In this document: positions 8,823 to 18,209 of the stretch, piece by piece | How positions within the stretch are numbered: position 1 is the first letter of the stretch | How the letters are laid out: each line of letters opens with the position of its first letter | DNA from: Alloalcanivorax xenomutans | GTDB lineage: Bacteria; Pseudomonadota; Gammaproteobacteria; Pseudomonadales; Alcanivoracaceae | Assembly (NCBI RefSeq): GCF_900217905.1 | Contig: NZ_OBMO01000004.1 | Span: 1-64,000 of the forward strand | Direction: 5' to 3' | Length of the DNA stretch: 64,000 nt | Position numbers and translations under genes: made by a program | The notes under the pieces: model-generated | What the model was told of the DNA's origin: nothing | The model's database searches: none | Seen by the model: only the letters and a program-made list of their open reading frames with translations

Positions 8823-9892
8823 GCGATGTTCCTCGCTTGTTCTTGGTATGAAGGTTCGGAGTGATTCATCTCCGCCGCCCGGGACGGGTCGTGAAGGTGG
8901 CAGGCGACGCTGTGGCCGTCTTCCACGTCGAGCGGCCTTGGTGCCTCGCGGCGGCACAGATCGGTGGCGTGGGGACAGCGGGGATGGAACGGGCAGCCCG
9001 GAGGCGGATCGATGGGGCTGGGGACTTCGCCGTCGACCGAAGGGTTGAAGCGGGCCTGGACCTCCGGGTCCGGATCGGCGATGGGAATGGCGCCCAGCAG
9101 CGCCTGGGTATAAGGATGGCGCGGTGCCTGATACAGCCGCTCCCGATCCGCCACTTCCACTACCCGCCCCAGATACATCACCACGATGCGGTGACAAAGG
9201 TGGCGCACCACCGCCAGGTCGTGGGCAACGAATAAATAGGTCAGGCCGAGATCCCGTTGCAGATCTTCCAGCAGATTGATGACCTGGGCCTGGATCGACA
9301 CGTCCAGGGCGGACACCGGCTCGTCGCAGATGATCAGTGACGGATCCGCCGCCAGAGCCCGGGCGATACCGATGCGCTGTCGTTGCCCGCCGGAGAATTC
9401 GTGGGGATAGCGGTCGGCCATTTCCGCTTTGAGACCGACCCGGTCGAGCAGATCCATGACCCGTTCCCGGTATTCCGCCCGGGTGCGGGTAAGCCGGTGC
9501 ACGCGCAGCGGTTCGCCGATGATATCCAGTACGCGCATACGGGGGTTGAGCGCCCCGAACGGGTCCTGATAGACCATTTGCATCTTGCGCCGCAGCCGCT
9601 TCGTGGTGGCCGCGTCCGGATGGCTGATATCCTCGCCGTCAAAGACGATGCGTCCTTCCGTGAGCGGGGTCATACGCAGTACCGCCAGACCGGTGGTGGA
9701 CTTGCCGCAACCGGATTCGCCCACCAGGCCCAGGGTTTCGCCGCGATGCACGGTGAAATCGACACCGTCCACCGCCTTGACCATGGCGGCGGGTTTGCCG
9801 AACAGACCCGGGCGCAAAGGAAAGTGTACTTTCAGGCCGCTGACCTGGAGCAAGGGGGTGGTGACGTCGGTATGAGAGTCAGTGTGTGTCAT
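8819..9892 (-). CDS. Peptide ABC transporter ATP-binding protein, DppF/OppF type
   Basis: 357 residues. Walker A is GESGCGKST (residues 58-66), the signature is [15 protein letters not shown], and Walker B is [12 protein letters not shown]. The C-terminal OppF-type extension has the Cys-containing [15 protein letters not shown] motif. The N-terminus ([10 protein letters not shown]) matches the DppF subgroup. It overlaps the end of the upstream ATPase gene by 14 bases and the binding-protein start by four (ATGA), so it is translationally coupled on both sides. It works with the DppD-like ATPase on the inner face of the membrane. Confidence 0.94.
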   Translation of the reverse strand: MTHTDSHTDVTTPLLQVSGLKVHFPLRPGLFGKPAAMVKAVDGVDFTVHRGETLGLVGESGCGKSTTGLAVLRMTPLTEGRIVFDGEDISHPDAATTKRLRRKMQMVYQDPFGALNPRMRVLDIIGEPLRVHRLTRTRAEYRERVMDLLDRVGLKAEMADRYPHEFSGGQRQRIGIARALAADPSLIICDEPVSALDVSIQAQVINLLEDLQRDLGLTYLFVAHDLAVVRHLCHRIVVMYLGRVVEVADRERLYQAPRHPYTQALLGAIPIADPDPEVQARFNPSVDGEVPSPIDPPPGCPFHPRCPHATDLCRREAPRPLDVEDGHSVACHLHDPSRAAEMNHSEPSYQEQARNIA

Positions 9893-10919
9893 CGAGATTC
9901 ACCCAGCAGGCTTTCCAATGTTCTTCATCTAGCCGCTCCAGCGGAGGCCGTTCCTGCTTGCAACGGGGCTGGGCGAAGCGACAACGGGGGTGGAACGGGC
10001 ACCCGGACGGAGGATCGGACAGATCCGGCGGCGAGCCGGGAATGGGTGTCAGACGATTGCCAATGGCGTCGTTGAGCCGTGGCATGGATTCCATCAGGCC
10101 CACTGTGTAGGGGTGTCGCGGCCGATGAAAAATATCGTGGGCGGTGCCGCGCTCGACGATGCGGCCGGCGTACATGACGTTGATGCGGTCGGCGTAGCGG
10201 GCCACCACGCCGAGGTCGTGAGTGATCAGCATCATCGACGACTGACTGGCGCGGGTGATATCGCGCAGCAGTTCCAGAATTTGCGCCTGCACCGTGACGT
10301 CCAGGGCGGTGGTGGGTTCGTCGGCGATGATCAGCCGGGGCAGGCAGGCCAGTCCCATGGCGATCATGACACGCTGGCGCATGCCACCGGATAGCTCATG
10401 GGGGTAGGCGTCGAGGCGTTTTTCCGGATCACCGATACGCACCTGGCGCAGCAGTTCGATGCATCGCTCACGAACCTTGTCCTTGGGCACACTGCCGTGA
10501 ACGCGCAGTGGTTCCGCCAGTTGCCGGCCGATGCGCAGACTCGGATTCAACGAGGTCATCGGCTCCTGGAAGATCATGGAAATGTCGCGGCCCCGGAGCT
10601 GACGAATGGCGTCGTCGGGCAGATCCAGCAGATCCTGTCCGTCAAACAGCACCCGGCCGCCGATGATCTGCCCCGGCGGGCTGGGGATCAAACGCAGCAG
10701 CGACATGGCGGTGATGCTTTTGCCGGAGCCGCTTTCGCCAACAATAGCGAGCACCTCTCCGCGGCGCACGTCGAAGCTGACATCGTTGACCGCGTGAACC
10801 ACGCCGTCGTCCTTCTCGAACACGGTGTGCAGATTTTCCACTCGCAACAGTGTGGCTGCGGGCTCGGTGCGCGGCGCGGTCGTGGCCGTCGCCGTCGCCG
10901 TCGAAGTTTCTGTGGACAT
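9879..10919 (-). CDS. Peptide ABC transporter ATP-binding protein, DppD/OppD type
   Basis: 346 residues. A Thr/Ala-rich N-terminal stretch of about 20 residues is unusual for the family. Walker A is GESGSGKS (61-68), the signature is [16 protein letters not shown], and Walker B is [12 protein letters not shown]. The C-terminal [15 protein letters not shown] motif is typical of OppD/DppD. GGAAGGGAGAG upstream of the ATG supports the start. It pairs with the DppF-like subunit as a heterodimeric ATPase. Confidence 0.94.
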   Translation of the reverse strand: MSTETSTATATATTAPRTEPAATLLRVENLHTVFEKDDGVVHAVNDVSFDVRRGEVLAIVGESGSGKSITAMSLLRLIPSPPGQIIGGRVLFDGQDLLDLPDDAIRQLRGRDISMIFQEPMTSLNPSLRIGRQLAEPLRVHGSVPKDKVRERCIELLRQVRIGDPEKRLDAYPHELSGGMRQRVMIAMGLACLPRLIIADEPTTALDVTVQAQILELLRDITRASQSSMMLITHDLGVVARYADRINVMYAGRIVERGTAHDIFHRPRHPYTVGLMESMPRLNDAIGNRLTPIPGSPPDLSDPPSGCPFHPRCRFAQPRCKQERPPLERLDEEHWKACWVNLDDTH

Positions 10920-10949
10920 GGTCTCTCCCTTCCTCGAACCAGGGGCCGG

Positions 10950-11903
10950 TCAGCTGCCGATGGTGCGTTTGACGCGGGCCAGATAGCGGCCGCCACCGCC
11001 GCGCATTCTCGGGTCGAGCAGGTCACGCAGGGCATCGCCGAACATGTTGATGCCGAACACCGCCACGGTCAGCGCGATGCCGGGCGCGATCGCCAGCCAC
11101 GGCGCTTGGAACATATAACTGCGGCCGTCCAGGCTGAGCATGCCGCCCCAGCTCGGCTCCGGCGGCGGAATTCCGAGACCGAGAAAACTGAGTCCGGATT
11201 CGGCCAGAATCACCGCCGCCAGACGCGTGGTGTAAAGCACGATCAGCGGTGCCATGACGTTGGGCAGAATATGTTTGAGCAAAATACGGGGACTGGAGGC
11301 GCCCATGGATTGCGCCGCGTGAACATAGACGTTCTGTTTGGCACTGAGCACCGCGCCGCGAATGATGCGCGAGCCGGAAATACCAAACAGCAAGCCCAGA
11401 ATAAGGATCACCTGCCAGGTGCCCGGGCCGAGGACCGCCACCGCCACGATCAGCAGAATCAGATCGGGAAAACACATCCAGCCATCCACCAGGCGTTGAA
11501 TGATCATGTCCAGACGGCCGCCGAAATAGCCGCTGAGAATCCCCAGCAGCGCGGAGATGACAATCGACAAGGTGGTGGCGGCGAAGGCCACGATCACCGA
11601 CAGTTGGGCGCCGTGCACGATGCGCGCGAAGACGTCACGCCCCAACTGGTCGGTGCCCAGCCAGTGTTCCGCTGAAGGCGCCTTCAGCCGTTCAATGGGA
11701 TTAATGGCGTTGAACCCTTCGGGGGCAATGACGTCGGCGAACAGGCCGGTCAGTAGCAGCACCAGGCAAATCATCGCGCCCAGGGCGCCGAGGGGACGCT
11801 CCTTGCACAGCCGGCGCAGGAAACGCAGCGTTTTGGGATGGGCCCGGCGGCGCGGCGGCGTGGCCGGAGCGGCGGCCGCGGGGGTCTGTATGGACAGGCT
11901 CAT
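10950..11903 (-). CDS. Peptide ABC transporter permease, DppC type
   Basis: 317 residues. A cytoplasmic N-terminal tail rich in Ala/Pro/Arg is followed by a first membrane segment and then a MetI-like permease domain. APSAEHWLGTDQLGRDVFARIVHGAQLS is the DppC hallmark and the EAA-loop region reads AAQSMGASSPRILLKHILPN. It should form the inner-membrane channel with the DppB-type subunit. Thirty bases separate it from the downstream ATPase and eleven from the upstream permease. Confidence 0.94.
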   Translation of the reverse strand: MSLSIQTPAAAAPATPPRRRAHPKTLRFLRRLCKERPLGALGAMICLVLLLTGLFADVIAPEGFNAINPIERLKAPSAEHWLGTDQLGRDVFARIVHGAQLSVIVAFAATTLSIVISALLGILSGYFGGRLDMIIQRLVDGWMCFPDLILLIVAVAVLGPGTWQVILILGLLFGISGSRIIRGAVLSAKQNVYVHAAQSMGASSPRILLKHILPNVMAPLIVLYTTRLAAVILAESGLSFLGLGIPPPEPSWGGMLSLDGRSYMFQAPWLAIAPGIALTVAVFGINMFGDALRDLLDPRMRGGGGRYLARVKRTIGS

Positions 11904-11914
11904 GGCGGTCTCCG

Positions 11915-12874
11915 TCAGCGGTCGTAACGAACTTTGGGGTCAAGGTAGCCGTAGCACAGATCAACCAGCAGGTTGACCAGCATCACCACCACGCCGGTGA
12001 CCAGAAAGACGCCGGTGATGACCGGGTAATCGCGGGTGCTCACCGCTTCCAGCAGCAGCTGTCCCAGCCCCGGCAGGCGAAAGATCTGTTCGATAATGAC
12101 GGTGCCGCCGAACAGGATGGGGACCAGGATGCCGACCAGGGTGATTACCGGAATCATGGCGTTCTTCACCGCGTGCATCAGTACCACCCGGCGCTCGCGC
12201 AGCCCCTTGGCCCAGGCGGTGCGGATGTAATCCTGACGCAGCACTTCCAGCATCATGGTGCGGGTCATGCGCATGATCACCGCCGATAGCGAGGTGCCCA
12301 GAATCAAGGAGGGCAACAGGAAGGTCTTGAGATTTTCCAGCGGGTTTTCAAAGAACGGCACCAGCTCATTGGGCGGCGACCAGCCCCACCACAAGGCCGG
12401 CAGGATCACCACCAGGGTGCCGAGCCAGAAATTGGGCATGGCCAGGGCAAGGATGGAAAAGGTGCGGCCAATATGATCGCCCAGGGTTTCCTGCCGGACC
12501 GCGGCGAAGATGCCAATGGGCAGCCCGATCGCCAGCGCGATCAGGAGCGCCAGAATGCCCAACTCCAAAGTGACGTCCAGGCGTGCCGCGATTTCCCCGG
12601 TGACCGGGGTATTGCGCCACAGCGATTCTCCCAGATCCCCTTGCAGGGCATCGCCGGCCCAATGCAGGTATTGCTGATAGAGAGGCTTGTCCAGGCCCAG
12701 CGCTTGTTCCAACTGGGCCCGGTCTTCCGGCGCGCCGGAAGAGTAGACGTTCTCGCTGAGCATCAGGTCGAGAACATCACCGGGAACGAGACGGACCACG
12801 GTGAACGCAATGACACTGGCGATGAACAGGGTGGGAATCAGCGCCAGCAGGCGCCGTAATACATAGAAACCCAT
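11915..12874 (-). CDS. Peptide ABC transporter permease, DppB type
   Basis: 319 residues, the first gene of the five-gene operon. It begins MGFYVLRRLLALIPTLFIAS, typical of DppB, and has a MetI-like domain with the EAA loop (YIRTAWAKGLRERRVVLMHAVKNAMIP). About six membrane segments are expected. A sigma70-like promoter with a TTGACA box lies about 190 bases upstream. Confidence 0.94.
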   Translation of the reverse strand: MGFYVLRRLLALIPTLFIASVIAFTVVRLVPGDVLDLMLSENVYSSGAPEDRAQLEQALGLDKPLYQQYLHWAGDALQGDLGESLWRNTPVTGEIAARLDVTLELGILALLIALAIGLPIGIFAAVRQETLGDHIGRTFSILALAMPNFWLGTLVVILPALWWGWSPPNELVPFFENPLENLKTFLLPSLILGTSLSAVIMRMTRTMMLEVLRQDYIRTAWAKGLRERRVVLMHAVKNAMIPVITLVGILVPILFGGTVIIEQIFRLPGLGQLLLEAVSTRDYPVITGVFLVTGVVVMLVNLLVDLCYGYLDPKVRYDR

Positions 12875-13065
12875 GTTGACTACCTGTTTCCCGAGCCTGG
12901 CCCCGGCGATGTTCCGCTCTTGTCGGGCCGTATTGTTGTGGATGGTTGTTATGGAACCTTGTTGTCGTAATGACCCGGCCAGGGGCGAGGTCCGTTGGTT
13001 TGGCGCAAATAAACGTCAGAGCATTAAAATAATGCCTGATCTCTCGAATAATGAACTTCAATTTC

Positions 13066-13095
13066 ACTTTAGCCCGGCACTTTTTCGGGTGTCAA
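13066..13095 (-). promoter_or_regulatory. Sigma70-like promoter of the peptide ABC operon
   Basis: On the minus strand a perfect TTGACA (13095-13090) is followed after 18 bases by TAAAGT (13071-13066). The transcript would start near 13059, about 185 bases before the first gene. A GCATTA-TTT-TAATGC dyad at 13021-13035 lies just downstream of the start site and could be an operator. Confidence 0.55.
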
Positions 13096-13371
13096 GGCAC
13101 ACTAGGAGTAGGGGAAAAAGGGGGAACAGTGGTGAGGTTTTGCTTCTATGATTGAGGTGTAACTTGTTGATTTGAAAGGTTATTTCATTTTAATAACGAA
13201 AAAGGTGATCGAAAGGACAGTGGCAAAAAAAGCGTGGTCAATGGTTCGAAGGCTCGAATTCCGGCTTCTCTCGTTCAGGAAGAACTGAGTATTTATAATG
13301 ATAAAGTTAATATAGTGACATTATTTTCGGGCGTTGTTACCAAAGGGATCAGTCGATAGGGAAGAAGGGTA

Positions 13372-13398
13372 ACAGAGCCGCCGGATGGACGGCTCTGT
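13372..13398 (-). terminator. Hairpin terminator of the AP2-like gene
   Basis: ACAGAGCCG (13372-13380) and CGGCTCTGT (13390-13398) form a perfect 9-bp stem with a 9-base loop ten bases after the stop. Only a weak T-rich tract (TTCTTCC) follows on the minus strand. Confidence 0.65.
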
Positions 13399-13408
13399 AT
13401 CGCGGGTA

Positions 13409-13969
13409 TCAGGTTTCCACCCGATGGCTGATCAGGGTGTCGCGGTTGCGACGAGCCCAGTGTTGATAACGCCGTCTGAGGTCTTCTTCGTCGGGCATCG
13501 GTTCGCCGACCCAGCGACAGCGCTGCTCCACCGCTCGGCGGAAAGCGCCATAGCCGCCGTAACGGCGCATGGAAAACCACTTCTTGCGCCCCCGGTTGGC
13601 GGTGACCGAAAAGTTACCCCCCAGGGGTTTGTCGCGAAAGGTGGCGGTGATACCCACCAGACCGAAGGGGTTGCGGGTTTCGGACATGTGATCCAGTTCG
13701 TCGGTGCTGCAAAGGATCAGCGGTCGATGCTTACCCATGGCGGCACGTACCTCCGGCCGTTGGATCTGCCGGTCGCGCCACAGCCTCGCCTGATAGAGCG
13801 CCGCTTCGGTACTGCCATACTTGCTGTCGCGGAAAGTGCAGCGTCTCTGTCGTCGTCTTGCCCGCTTATCGATATAGGGAATCGCACACCACCAGAAATC
13901 ATCTTCGCGGCTGCGATAGACATATAGAAAAGGATGAATTTTCGGGTTGGTAACCGTGGAAATATTCAT
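13409..13969 (-). CDS. Protein with two tandem AP2-like domains
   Basis: 186 residues from the ATG at 13969, chosen because GGAGGCAGGAGGC lies directly upstream. The first half (about 14-70) has the pattern DDFWWCAIPYID, CTFRDSKYGSTEAAL, ARLWRDR. The second (about 100-155) has NPFGLVGITATF, NFSVTANRGRKKWFSM, YGGYGAFRRAVEQR. Both follow the bacterial AP2/ERF-like pattern of a three-stranded sheet plus a helix with an aromatic and basic surface. Such domains bind DNA in plants and in some homing endonucleases, but no nuclease motif is visible here. It is a single gene flanked by AT-rich DNA and is strongly basic. A DNA-binding role is inferred from the fold pattern only. Confidence 0.65.
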   Translation of the reverse strand: MNISTVTNPKIHPFLYVYRSREDDFWWCAIPYIDKRARRRQRRCTFRDSKYGSTEAALYQARLWRDRQIQRPEVRAAMGKHRPLILCSTDELDHMSETRNPFGLVGITATFRDKPLGGNFSVTANRGRKKWFSMRRYGGYGAFRRAVEQRCRWVGEPMPDEEDLRRRYQHWARRNRDTLISHRVET

Positions 13970-14310
13970 TCCCTGCCTCCTGCCTCCTTGTGTGCTTTTT
14001 TGATCCGTGATGATGAACCTAGGCGGCGTTGCCCGGGGCAGGAGCAACACCTTGCCAGCTCGCCCCGAACGCTGCCGGCGGACTTATCTTTGCTCTGTTA
14101 TGCGTCGAACGCAAACTTGTTCCTATAAAAAATGCGTAATCTATAAAAAAGGGGACAGATAAAATGTTTCCCGCTTGGAAAAATCGGGAACCGGCCGGCT
14201 CTTTATGTCCCGCGTTTGAGGGCTGTAAAGGCGGAAAAAAGCCGTTATCGACGTTTGCCGGCGGACTAAAAAAAGGGGAACGAAAAAGGCGTGTATGCGA
14301 GAGATAAAGA
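13970..14310. other. AT-rich gene-free region upstream of the AP2-like gene
   Basis: No coding sequence is supported. On the minus strand two copies of TTTTTTATAG occur 18 bases apart (complement of 14122-14132 and 14140-14150). A TGCGT-CGA-ACGCA dyad lies at 14101-14113. These look like promoter and operator material for the AP2-like gene. Confidence 0.45.
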
Positions 14311-14359
14311 AGATAAAAAAGAAAGAAGAGCGCCGACCCTGTTTATACAGAGCCGGCGC
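14311..14359 (-). terminator. Rho-independent terminator of acnA
   Basis: A 12-position stem (14330-14341 with 14348-14359, two mismatches) has a six-base loop. On the minus strand it is followed by a T-rich tract (complement of 14311-14329), 14 bases after the acnA stop codon. Confidence 0.75.
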
Positions 14360-14372
14360 GGCAGGGGGAGAG

Positions 14373-17117
14373 TTACATCATTTGTCGCAGCACATAGTGG
14401 AGAATGCCGCCATTCTTGTAGTAGGTCACCTCAGCGCCGGTGTCCAGACGGCTGATCGCCTTGATGCTTTGTTCCTTGCCGTTGCTCTTGCGGAATACCA
14501 CTTCGATTTCCTGACCCGGTTTCAGGTCGTTGTTCAGTCCGGGGATATCCACTTCCTCGCTGCCATCCAGGTTGAGCGTCTTGCGGTCCACGCCTTCCGG
14601 GAATTGCAGTGGCAACACACCCATGCCGATCAGGTTTGAGCGGTGGATCCGCTCGAAGCTTTCGGCGATCACCGCGCGCACCCCCAGCAGACGGGTGCCT
14701 TTCGCCGCCCAGTCGCGGCTGGATCCGGTGCCATACTCCTTGCCAGCCACCACCACGCTGGGCACACCCTCCTTGCGGTAACGCATGGCGGCGCCGTAGA
14801 TCGGCATTTCCTCACCGCCGGGCATGTGCTTGGTGTAGCCGCCCTCAATGTTGGGTGTCATCTCGTTACGGATACGAATGTTGGCGAAAGTGCCGCGCAT
14901 CATCACCTCATGGTTACCGCGGCGGGAACCGTAGGAATTGAAATTGATCGGCTCCACGCCGTGGCCTTGCAGGTAATGCCCCGCCGGGCTGTCCGCCTTG
15001 ATCGCCCCGGCCGGGGATATGTGGTCGGTGGTGATGGAATCCCCGAGCAAGGCCAGCACACGGGCGTTCCTGACTGGCTGCACGTCTTCCTCTTCGGGGG
15101 TGAGGCCTTCGAAGAAGGGCGGATTCTGGATGTAAGTGGACTTGCTGTTCCACTCATAGGTCTTGGAATCCGGTATCGGCAGGCTTCTCCAGGTCTCGTC
15201 GCCGTCGAACACGCTGGCGTACTCGCGGGTGAACATGTCGTTGTTGACCATCACCACCGCATCCTGGATTTCCTTGCTGCTGGGCCAGATGTCCTTCAGA
15301 TAGACCGGCTTGCCATCGTTGTCGCGGCCCAACGGGTCCTTGTCCAGATCGATCCGCACGGTACCGGCCAGGGCGTAGGCCACCACCAGCGGCGGCGATG
15401 CCAGCCAGTTGGTGCGCACGCTCTGGTGTACCCGGCCTTCGAAGTTGCGGTTACCGGAGAGCACCGACGCCACCACCAGATCGCCTTCGGCGATACCGCG
15501 GTCGATCTCTTCCGGCAGTGGGCCGGAATTACCGATGCAGGTGGTACAGCCGTAGCCCACCAGGTCGAATCCCAGTTCGTTCAACGGGTCCTGGAGGCCG
15601 GTTTTACTCAGGTAGTCGGTGACCACCTTGGAGCCCGGCGCCAGCGAAGTTTTCACCCAGGGCTTGCGGATCAGCCCCCTTTCCACCGCCTTCTTCGCCA
15701 CCAGGCCGGCGGCCAGCATGACACTGGGGTTGGAGGTATTGGTGCACGAAGTGATCGCGGCGATCACCACGGCACCGTGGTCCAGGTGAAAGCGCTCGCC
15801 ATTGAGTTCCACTTCCACGCCGCTGGTGGGCTCGTGGTTGCCGACGGCAGTCTGCCCGCCTTCGCCCTCCAGCTTGCTGATCTCGGCGTCATCGAGTTTC
15901 AGCTCCTTGGCGAGCAGATCGGCGAAAGTACGTTTTACTTCCGTCATCGCTACCCGGTCCTGGGGCCGTTTCGGACCGGCCAGGCTGGGGACCACGTCGT
16001 CCAGGTCCAGCTCCAGGGTGTCGGTGAAGACCGGATCGGGATCGGCGCTGGAGCGCCACAGGCCCTGGGCCTTGCAGTAGGCTTCCACCAGGTCCACCAC
16101 TTCCTGGGGGCGGCCGGTGAGCTGTAGATACTCGGTGGTCCGTTCGTCGATGGGGAAGAAGCCGCAAGTCGCGCCGTATTCCGGGGCCATGTTGCCGATG
16201 GTGGCGCGGTCCGCCAGGCTCAGGTCAGCCAGGCCATCGCCGAAGAATTCGACGAACTTGCCCACCACGCCACGGCGGCGCAGCATTTCGGTGACGGTGA
16301 GCACCAGATCGGTGGCGGTAACGCCCTCACGCAGCTTGCCAGTGATCTTGAAACCGATGACCTCCGGGATCAGCATGGCCACCGGCTGGCCGAGCATGGC
16401 CGCTTCCGCCTCGATGCCGCCGACACCCCAGCCCAGCACGCCCAGGCCGTTGATCATGGTGGTGTGAGAGTCGGTACCCACCAGTGTGTCCGGATAGGCA
16501 TAGGTATTGCCGTCGTCGCTGTCGCCGGACCAGACGCCGCGGGCAAGGTACTCCAGGTTGACCTGGTGACAGATCCCGGTGCCCGGCGGCACCACGCGGA
16601 AATTGTCGAAGGCCTTCTGGCCCCAACGAAGGAACTGATACCGCTCGCGATTGCGTTCGTACTCAATCTCCACGTTTTCCGAGAACGCCTGGGGATTGCC
16701 GAACTTGTCCACCATTACCGAATGGTCGATGACCAGATCCACCGGCGCCAGCGGGTTGATGCGATTCGGATCGCCGCCGGCCTTGCTGATGGCGTCGCGC
16801 ATGGCGGCCAGATCCACCACTCCGGGCACACCGGTGAAGTCCTGCATCAGTACCCGGGCGGGGCGGTAGTTGATTTCGCGATCGGAAGTGCGTTTCTCCG
16901 GCCACCGCACCAGAGCTTCGATATCGTCGACGGTGACGGTGTCGCCATCTTCATGGCGCAGCAGGTTTTCCAGTAGAACTTTCAGGGAAAAGGGCAGTTT
17001 GCTGAGGTCACCCCATCCTTTGTCGGCCACGGTATTGAGATCGAAGTAATGATAGGTCCGATCGCCGACGTTCAGCGGCTTGGCGCTGTTCAGGGTGTCC
17101 TGGCCAATCCTCGTCAC
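14373..17117 (-). CDS. acnA: Aconitate hydratase A
   Basis: 914 residues from a GTG start at 17117. AAAAGGAGGTGCGCA lies immediately before this GTG, while the upstream Met codons in frame would place that Shine-Dalgarno inside the gene. The enzyme interconverts citrate and isocitrate in the TCA cycle using a [4Fe-4S] cluster. The cluster cysteines are visible in [10 protein letters not shown] (about residue 455) and [12 protein letters not shown] (about 521 and 524). The C-terminal swivel domain has [21 protein letters not shown] and [16 protein letters not shown]. Length and order match bacterial AcnA, not AcnB. It is monocistronic with its own terminator. Confidence 0.97.
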   Translation of the reverse strand: MTRIGQDTLNSAKPLNVGDRTYHYFDLNTVADKGWGDLSKLPFSLKVLLENLLRHEDGDTVTVDDIEALVRWPEKRTSDREINYRPARVLMQDFTGVPGVVDLAAMRDAISKAGGDPNRINPLAPVDLVIDHSVMVDKFGNPQAFSENVEIEYERNRERYQFLRWGQKAFDNFRVVPPGTGICHQVNLEYLARGVWSGDSDDGNTYAYPDTLVGTDSHTTMINGLGVLGWGVGGIEAEAAMLGQPVAMLIPEVIGFKITGKLREGVTATDLVLTVTEMLRRRGVVGKFVEFFGDGLADLSLADRATIGNMAPEYGATCGFFPIDERTTEYLQLTGRPQEVVDLVEAYCKAQGLWRSSADPDPVFTDTLELDLDDVVPSLAGPKRPQDRVAMTEVKRTFADLLAKELKLDDAEISKLEGEGGQTAVGNHEPTSGVEVELNGERFHLDHGAVVIAAITSCTNTSNPSVMLAAGLVAKKAVERGLIRKPWVKTSLAPGSKVVTDYLSKTGLQDPLNELGFDLVGYGCTTCIGNSGPLPEEIDRGIAEGDLVVASVLSGNRNFEGRVHQSVRTNWLASPPLVVAYALAGTVRIDLDKDPLGRDNDGKPVYLKDIWPSSKEIQDAVVMVNNDMFTREYASVFDGDETWRSLPIPDSKTYEWNSKSTYIQNPPFFEGLTPEEEDVQPVRNARVLALLGDSITTDHISPAGAIKADSPAGHYLQGHGVEPINFNSYGSRRGNHEVMMRGTFANIRIRNEMTPNIEGGYTKHMPGGEEMPIYGAAMRYRKEGVPSVVVAGKEYGTGSSRDWAAKGTRLLGVRAVIAESFERIHRSNLIGMGVLPLQFPEGVDRKTLNLDGSEEVDIPGLNNDLKPGQEIEVVFRKSNGKEQSIKAISRLDTGAEVTYYKNGGILHYVLRQMM

Positions 17118-17340
17118 TGCGCACCTCCTTTTCATGCAAGTTGTGGGGTTGGGGTCCCTTGATACTACGCCCATATGGCCGGTACATGAACCTGTGGGCG
17201 AGAGGGGGTGACTATAGGTAGGATGGGGGGCGGCAATGGCGCTTCATTGGCCGAAAATGGATCCCTGGGGAGCGGGTGAGGCGCTTGGTTCGGCCCCCCA
17301 CGCCAGGACTTAATGTGGGTGGCTGGACGAAGGACGATAC

Positions 17341-18078
17341 ATGCTTGAGTGGATAACCTCTCCAGAGGCGTGGGTGGCCCTTGCCACCCTGACCGCCCTG
17401 GAAATCGTGCTGGGTATCGACAATATCATTTTTCTTTCCATTCTGGTTGACCGACTACCGGAGCGGCAGCGTCCCAAGGCGCGTTTGATTGGCTTGTCCC
17501 TGGCCATGATCATGCGGCTGCTGCTACTGGCGTCACTGGCCTGGCTGACCAGGCTCACCGCGGATTGGTTCACGGTGCTGGGGCAGGGCATTTCCGGCCG
17601 CGATCTGGTGCTGATTCTCGGCGGTTTGTTTCTGCTGGCAAAATCGGTGATGGAAATTCATCACTCCATTGATGACGCCGGCGAACAACATCAGTTCACC
17701 AAGTCCAGGGGCAGCGCTTCCTTTTTCAGTATTCTGGTGCAGATCGCGTTGCTGGATGTGGTGTTCTCGCTGGACTCCGTGATTACCGCCGTCGGCATGG
17801 CCAATCATCTGGAGGTGATGGTGATCGCGGTGGTCATCGCGGTGGGCTTCATGATGGTCTTCGCCAATGCCATCGGTAATTTCGTTACCGAACATCCAAC
17901 CTTGAAGATGCTGGCGCTGTCGTTTCTGGTGCTGGTGGGGACGGCGTTGGTGGCGGACGGTCTCGATTTCCATATACCCAAGGGCTACATCTATTTCGCC
18001 ATGGCGTTCAGCTTTGGTGTGGAAATGCTCAACCTGCGCATGAGCGCCCGCCGTCGCAGGGCGAGCAGTGGAGACTAG
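17341..18078 (+). CDS. TerC-family integral membrane protein
   Basis: 245 residues with about seven hydrophobic segments. The family motifs EIVLGIDNIIFLSILV (residues 20-36) and LLDVVFSLDSVITAVGMA carry the conserved membrane Asp residues of TerC/YgdQ/YoaE proteins. These are linked to metal ion export, notably Mn2+, and to tellurite resistance in other species. A DIHHSI-like segment (EIHHSIDDAGEQ) lies in the central loop. It stands alone, divergent from acnA across about 220 bases. The substrate cannot be read from the sequence. Confidence 0.88.
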   Translation: MLEWITSPEAWVALATLTALEIVLGIDNIIFLSILVDRLPERQRPKARLIGLSLAMIMRLLLLASLAWLTRLTADWFTVLGQGISGRDLVLILGGLFLLAKSVMEIHHSIDDAGEQHQFTKSRGSASFFSILVQIALLDVVFSLDSVITAVGMANHLEVMVIAVVIAVGFMMVFANAIGNFVTEHPTLKMLALSFLVLVGTALVADGLDFHIPKGYIYFAMAFSFGVEMLNLRMSARRRRASSGD

Positions 18079-18108
18079 GTGACGCAAGGCAAAATAGACA
18101 AGGCCTCG

Positions 18109-18145
18109 TTGTTGTGCACATACTCTTTGGTATATATACAGAGTA
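18109..18145 (+). promoter_or_regulatory. Promoter with overlapping dyad, binding-protein gene
   Basis: TTGTTG (18109-18114) and TATATA (18131-18136) are 16 bases apart. TACTCT (18121-18126) and AGAGTA (18140-18145) form an inverted repeat bracketing the -10 box, as expected for a repressor site. Confidence 0.5.
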
Positions 18146-18209
18146 AATATTACAAAGCCTTGCTTCAGGAGGCATGAATAACGCTTATCACAATAACAAC
18201 GGAGGCTTT

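Larger units (their letters stand above)
12875..13408. other. Gene-free region between the dpp-like operon and the AP2-like gene
   Basis: About 530 bases with no credible coding sequence. It holds the peptide-operon promoter (13066-13095), a GCATTA-N3-TAATGC dyad (13021-13035), and the terminator hairpin of the AP2-like gene (13372-13398). Bases 13140-13335 are distinctly AT-rich compared with the flanking genes and show nothing else I can name. Confidence 0.6.

Noticed and set aside
7200-8864. A 554-codon plus-strand open frame
   Set aside because: Antisense shadow of the peptide-binding protein gene; its composition reflects GC-rich third positions and no motif is present.
8823-9197. A 125-residue N-terminal extension of the peptide-binding protein
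   Set aside because: It is the ATPase gene read in another frame. The real start has an ATGA overlap and a signal peptide.
14643-16127. A 494-codon plus-strand open frame
   Set aside because: Antisense shadow of acnA, without a ribosome site or family motif.
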